NCBI GenBank assembly: GCA_964469505.1
Contig: CAYXZO010000072.1
Coordinates: 1 to 8,811, forward strand
Direction of reading: 5' to 3'
DNA from: CAYXZO01 sp964469505
Lineage (GTDB): Bacteria > Fidelibacterota > UBA8477 > JABMPR01
DNA: 8,811 nucleotides
The notes under the pieces were generated by a model. It did no database searches. It saw only the letters and a program-made list of their open reading frames with translations, and was not told the DNA's origin. A program made the translations under genes and the position numbers. Below, in pieces: positions 6,866 through 8,811 of the stretch (its first letter is position 1; each line of letters starts with the position of its first letter).

Positions 6866-7192
6866 TTATTTCAAGAGCAACATTTTACCTGTCCCCCGAT
6901 GGAGGAGGACACCTTGTTCGTCGAAGGCCGACGACACATAGAGATACGTTCCGCTGGGAACCAACCGCCCCCATCGGTCGCGGCTGTTCCATGTGAAGAC
7001 ATGCCGGCCTACTGCTTGTTGAGCTTTTTCAAAGCGCATTACTTCTCTACCACGCAGGTCATAAATCAGCAGCGCAATACGAGCAGTCTTTGGCAAATCG
7101 TACTTGATGCGAGTAACGGGATTGAGGGGATTGGGAGTTGCAGGGTAGAGAGCAAAGGTCTCAGGCGCTAATTCGTCTGTTGATACTCCCAC
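6866..7192 (-). CDS. Surface-protein fragment 3: T9SS/FlgD-like C-terminal sorting domain
   Basis: This frame is open from 7297, right after the amber codon. The first possible start is the GTG at 7192 (108 residues), but it is the natural continuation of fragment 2: residues RIFSYDSVYTWCVAATDGHD complete the Fn3-like module. The C-terminal domain has FALYPATPNPLNPVTRIKYD (13-32), a YDLRGREV turn (44-51), WNSRDRWGRLVPSGTYLYV (68-86) and a final GKMLLLK. This is the layout of type IX secretion C-terminal domains and FlgD-like Ig folds in FCB bacteria. It would direct secretion and surface attachment if made as part of a full protein; alone it has no signal peptide. The terminator at 6718-6747 follows. 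Confidence 0.75.
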   Translation of the reverse strand: MGVSTDELAPETFALYPATPNPLNPVTRIKYDLPKTARIALLIYDLRGREVMRFEKAQQAVGRHVFTWNSRDRWGRLVPSGTYLYVSSAFDEQGVLLHRGTGKMLLLK

Positions 7193-7297
7193 CCAATGAG
7201 GTGCGTAAAAAGTGAATGGTACTGAGCAATCGGTGGTATCGTGTCCGTCAGTCGCAGCTACGCACCAGGTATAGACGGAATCGTAGCTGAAAATTCT

Positions 7298-7300
7298 CTA
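7298..7300 (-). other. In-frame amber (TAG) interrupting the Fn3-like module
   Basis: The codon lies between LTFNG and RIFSYDSVYTW, and the frame is open on both sides with matching domain content. A single C-to-T change from CAG, or G-to-A from TGG, would explain it. Confidence 0.7.
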
Positions 7301-7954
7301 GCCATTGAAAGTCAAAGTAGTATCCTGGGTTACCAACATTGTGTCTAGACCGGCGCCGGCCTGGTACAATAAGCAACTTACCTCGTCGCCAGCCAGATCT
7401 TCCGAAGCCAACCACACGAAGGTCACCGTGAAGTCATTCAGGGCATCACCATCGGCAGGAGTTATTTGAACTGGTATGCTGGGTAAATCATTAGCCGGGG
7501 TTATGGTCAGTAAAAGCGTATCAGCTACTTGAGCTCCAGCCGTATCGCGGGCAGTGATTAAAATCCGTACGGTGCCGTTGAACTCCGGAGTTGGATATAC
7601 CACCAATGCTGTGGTATCACCCGTCAGCCATGTTCGAGTATTTGGAGCGGTAGTTTCATGGAGGGGTTTAATATCAGCTATGCCGCCTTTTTTAGACCCC
7701 TTTGCCTGCCTGTGGAGTCGATTCGTTTTCATTGATGAGATTTTCCCAGCCCGGGAATTAGGAGTAAGCCGTGTTAATTGAGCCCCGTTTACGCTACCGA
7801 TAAGCAAAGAATCCAAGCCAGTACCCAAAGCCTGCCCCAGGAAGGTGAGACGGTCTCCCGGATCGATGTCGGTGAAATAATCCTCCAGGCGGGGAATGAT
7901 GACGGCTGGGCGATAGTCTTCCTGAATTGTTACATCGGGTAAAGTATCAATCAT
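7298..7954 (-). CDS. Surface-protein fragment 2: cadherin-like and Fn3-like modules
   Basis: This frame is open from before the ATG at 7954; the same frame upstream reads PFNDPPT, continuing fragment 1 after the frameshift. Residues 5-150 form a cadherin-like module with the typical LPDVTIQED opening, YFTDIDPGDRLTF and a PTPEFNGTVRILITARDTAG ending. Inside it, residues 67-107 are unusually basic (ten Lys/Arg), unlike the acidic surroundings. Residues 154-218 begin an Fn3-like module (NDLPSIPVQITPADGD, FVWLASEDLAGDEVSC), cut by the TAG after LTFNG. The 4-base ATGA overlap with fragment 1 mimics an operon junction but arises from the frameshift. Confidence 0.7.
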   Translation of the reverse strand: MIDTLPDVTIQEDYRPAVIIPRLEDYFTDIDPGDRLTFLGQALGTGLDSLLIGSVNGAQLTRLTPNSRAGKISSMKTNRLHRQAKGSKKGGIADIKPLHETTAPNTRTWLTGDTTALVVYPTPEFNGTVRILITARDTAGAQVADTLLLTITPANDLPSIPVQITPADGDALNDFTVTFVWLASEDLAGDEVSCLLYQAGAGLDTMLVTQDTTLTFNG

Positions 7955-8658
7955 GGTAGGCGGATCGTTGAAGGGGAGATAGTCAGGTGTACCATGGCGG
8001 TGTCGGTAAGTTCACCATCACTGAGGGCGTAAGTAAAACTATCCGGTCCGAAAAAGTTATGAGCCGGGTAGTGGATGATGGAGTTTTCCACCGTGTAGAT
8101 GCTCACGCTACTGTGGAATGGACCACTAACATCCACGATCGTAATGGGTTGACTATTAGGATCATAATCATTGGCCGTAACTACCAGCGTTGAGGGGGAA
8201 TCTTCAATAACGTAGAAAATGTCGTCTACCGCAACCGGCGGTCGGTTGGGAATAAAAGTCGTCAAAGTCACGGGAATGGAGACGACATTCTGAGATGGAT
8301 CATTGTTCCGAACCAGTATGGTGGCATGATAAACGGCGCTATCTAGACCGGCGGGATTGAATGTCACCGTAATATTGCTGCTGTCACCACTACTCAGAGT
8401 ACCGGTATTGGGGCATATGCTTAACCACCTCACGTTGAGAATCGGTATGTTGTTATCCCAGTAAGCTCCATTGAAAAGGGTGCTATTCAAAGCGCGACCG
8501 GAGTAGTCCAATACTTGGGAGCCACTTCCCTCGTTGAAAGTCCAGTACCCCATAAGTCCCAACTCGTTACCGTCTAGTTGGTAGTGCATATCTTGTTGGA
8601 TTTGGGACTTGGTCCGGACAGTGCTCCAAATCCTTACTTCATATGGGTACTCAAGCAT
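7951..8658 (-). CDS. Surface-protein fragment 1: LamG end, Ig-like, cadherin-like
   Basis: This open frame of 235 residues comes from the broken surface protein. Residues 6-70 (YEVRIWSTVRTKSQIQQDM, GLMGYWTFNEGSG, DYSGRALNSTLFNG) are the C-terminal strands of a LamG/concanavalin-like jelly-roll domain whose first half is absent. Residues 75-134 (LSSGDSSNITVTFNPAGLD, ATILVRNNDPSQNVVSIPV) form an Ig-like module of the kind found in cell-surface and ciliary ASH proteins. Residues 139-228 (RPPVAVDDIFYVIED, NFFGPDSFTYALSDGELTDT) are a cadherin-like/VCBS-type repeat. The last seven codons after LTIS (227) are out of frame because of the downstream frameshift. The ATG at 8658 lies only 14 bases from the transposase stop and has no evident ribosome site, so it is probably not the native start. 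Confidence 0.75.
   Translation of the reverse strand: MLEYPYEVRIWSTVRTKSQIQQDMHYQLDGNELGLMGYWTFNEGSGSQVLDYSGRALNSTLFNGAYWDNNIPILNVRWLSICPNTGTLSSGDSSNITVTFNPAGLDSAVYHATILVRNNDPSQNVVSIPVTLTTFIPNRPPVAVDDIFYVIEDSPSTLVVTANDYDPNSQPITIVDVSGPFHSSVSIYTVENSIIHYPAHNFFGPDSFTYALSDGELTDTAMVHLTISPSTIRLP
7973..7976 (-). other. Frameshift site in a four-base homopolymer
   Basis: The minus strand reads ATCTCCCCTTCAACG. Adding one C gives LTISPFNDPP and restores the frame into the next cadherin-like module. The tract is short for slippage, so a simple deletion or a sequence error is likely. Confidence 0.65.
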
Positions 8659-8671
8659 TTTTCTTTACATA

Positions 8672-8811
8672 TTATTTGGCAAAAAGTTTAATGTTTTCTA
8701 GCGGCGTTCTACCCATGTTTCGATGACCAAGGTGTGGTCTTTGGGTATTGTAAAACCCCAGCCAATTATCTCTATCTTTTTGCAATTGTTTCACTGAGTG
8801 GTACATGGTCT
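8672..8811 (-). mobile_element. Transposase C-terminus of an IS481/IS3-like element (partial)
   Basis: The minus strand from 8809 to the TAA at 8674-8672 encodes 45 residues, open at the window edge. They include YHSVKQLQKDRDNWLGFYN and then QRPHLGHRNMGRTPLENI. This is the C-terminal end of rve-type DDE transposases (integrase core), where the Tyr-Asn-x-x-Arg-Pro-His and Gly-Arg-Thr-Pro motifs are characteristic, closest to IS481 members. The catalytic residues lie outside the window, so activity is unknown. The element ends somewhere between the stop and about 8640, where LamG-domain coding begins. No terminal inverted repeat can be confirmed with only one end visible. Confidence 0.85.

Larger units (their letters stand above)
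6866..8658 (-). pseudogene. Broken multidomain surface protein with T9SS-type C-terminal domain
   Basis: Three consecutive minus-strand open frames form one former gene. Domain order from the upstream side is LamG-like C-terminal part, Ig-like (ASH/HYDIN-like) module, cadherin-like module, a second cadherin-like module, an Fn3-like module and a T9SS/FlgD-like C-terminal sorting domain. The 5' part, including the signal peptide and the rest of the LamG domain, is missing; a transposase tail lies immediately upstream. A one-base loss in the G4 tract 7973-7976 shifts frame: restoring one base turns LTIS-PST into LTIS-PFNDPP, which matches the repeat linkers of such proteins. An in-frame TAG at 7300-7298 then interrupts the Fn3-like module, with the same frame continuing to the stop at 6866. 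The intact protein would be exported and attached to or released from the cell surface. The pieces are described separately. Confidence 0.8.

Noticed and set aside
6704..7171. Plus-strand open frame of 155 codons
   Set aside because: It runs antisense to the T9SS-type C-terminal domain, starts in the terminator hairpin and shows no family motifs.
7951..7954. ATGA overlap as evidence for two coupled genes in the surface-protein region
   Set aside because: Domain continuity across the G4 tract shows one gene with a frameshift, so the overlap is accidental.
1..8811. CRISPR arrays, tRNA or rRNA genes
   Set aside because: No regularly spaced repeats and no cloverleaf or rRNA-like sequence were seen on either strand.

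Overview
The window looks like a chromosomal segment of an FCB-superphylum bacterium (Calditrichota, KSB1, Zixibacteria or a similar lineage). The main clue is the right-hand surface protein. It ends in a C-terminal domain of the type IX secretion (T9SS) / FlgD-like kind, with a P-N-P-L-N-P-x-T motif and a GTYLY strand, and this is preceded by LamG, Ig-like and cadherin-like modules. Lineage is inferred from gene style only.

Left block (1-2674, all minus strand). Reading leftward from 2674 there are four genes: a broken, unrecognised gene (2674-2311); a CgeB-type glycosyltransferase (2311-1436) joined to it by a TAATG stop/start overlap; a non-hydrolysing UDP-GlcNAc 2-epimerase, wecB (1439-417), joined by an ATGA overlap; and, 44 bases further on, the first 124 codons of an Mrr-type restriction endonuclease that runs off the window. 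The first three look like the end of a surface-polysaccharide operon. mrr is visibly more AT-rich and looks like a defence gene added behind it.

Central block (2667-6311, plus strand). Three closely spaced genes follow: a TauE/SafE-family permease, a PLP-dependent enzyme of the sphingosine-1-phosphate lyase / group II decarboxylase type, and a GltS-type sodium:glutamate symporter. Together they suggest a small cassette that imports an acidic amino acid, decarboxylates or cleaves it, and exports an anionic product. The substrate cannot be read from sequence. Glutamate, aspartate or a sulfonated analogue such as cysteate are candidates, and sphingoid-base phosphate cleavage is the alternative for the enzyme.

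Right block (6312-8811). About 550 gene-free bases hold two copies of a short dispersed repeat, a possible gltS terminator and a strong bidirectional terminator. Beyond these, on the minus strand, lies a multidomain cell-surface protein that is broken three ways. Its 5' end is cut by a transposase gene tail (8811-8672), it has a one-base frameshift in a G4 tract (7973-7976), and it has an in-frame amber codon (7300-7298). The reading frame is otherwise conserved up to the intact C-terminal sorting domain, so the decay is recent, or some lesions are sequence errors.
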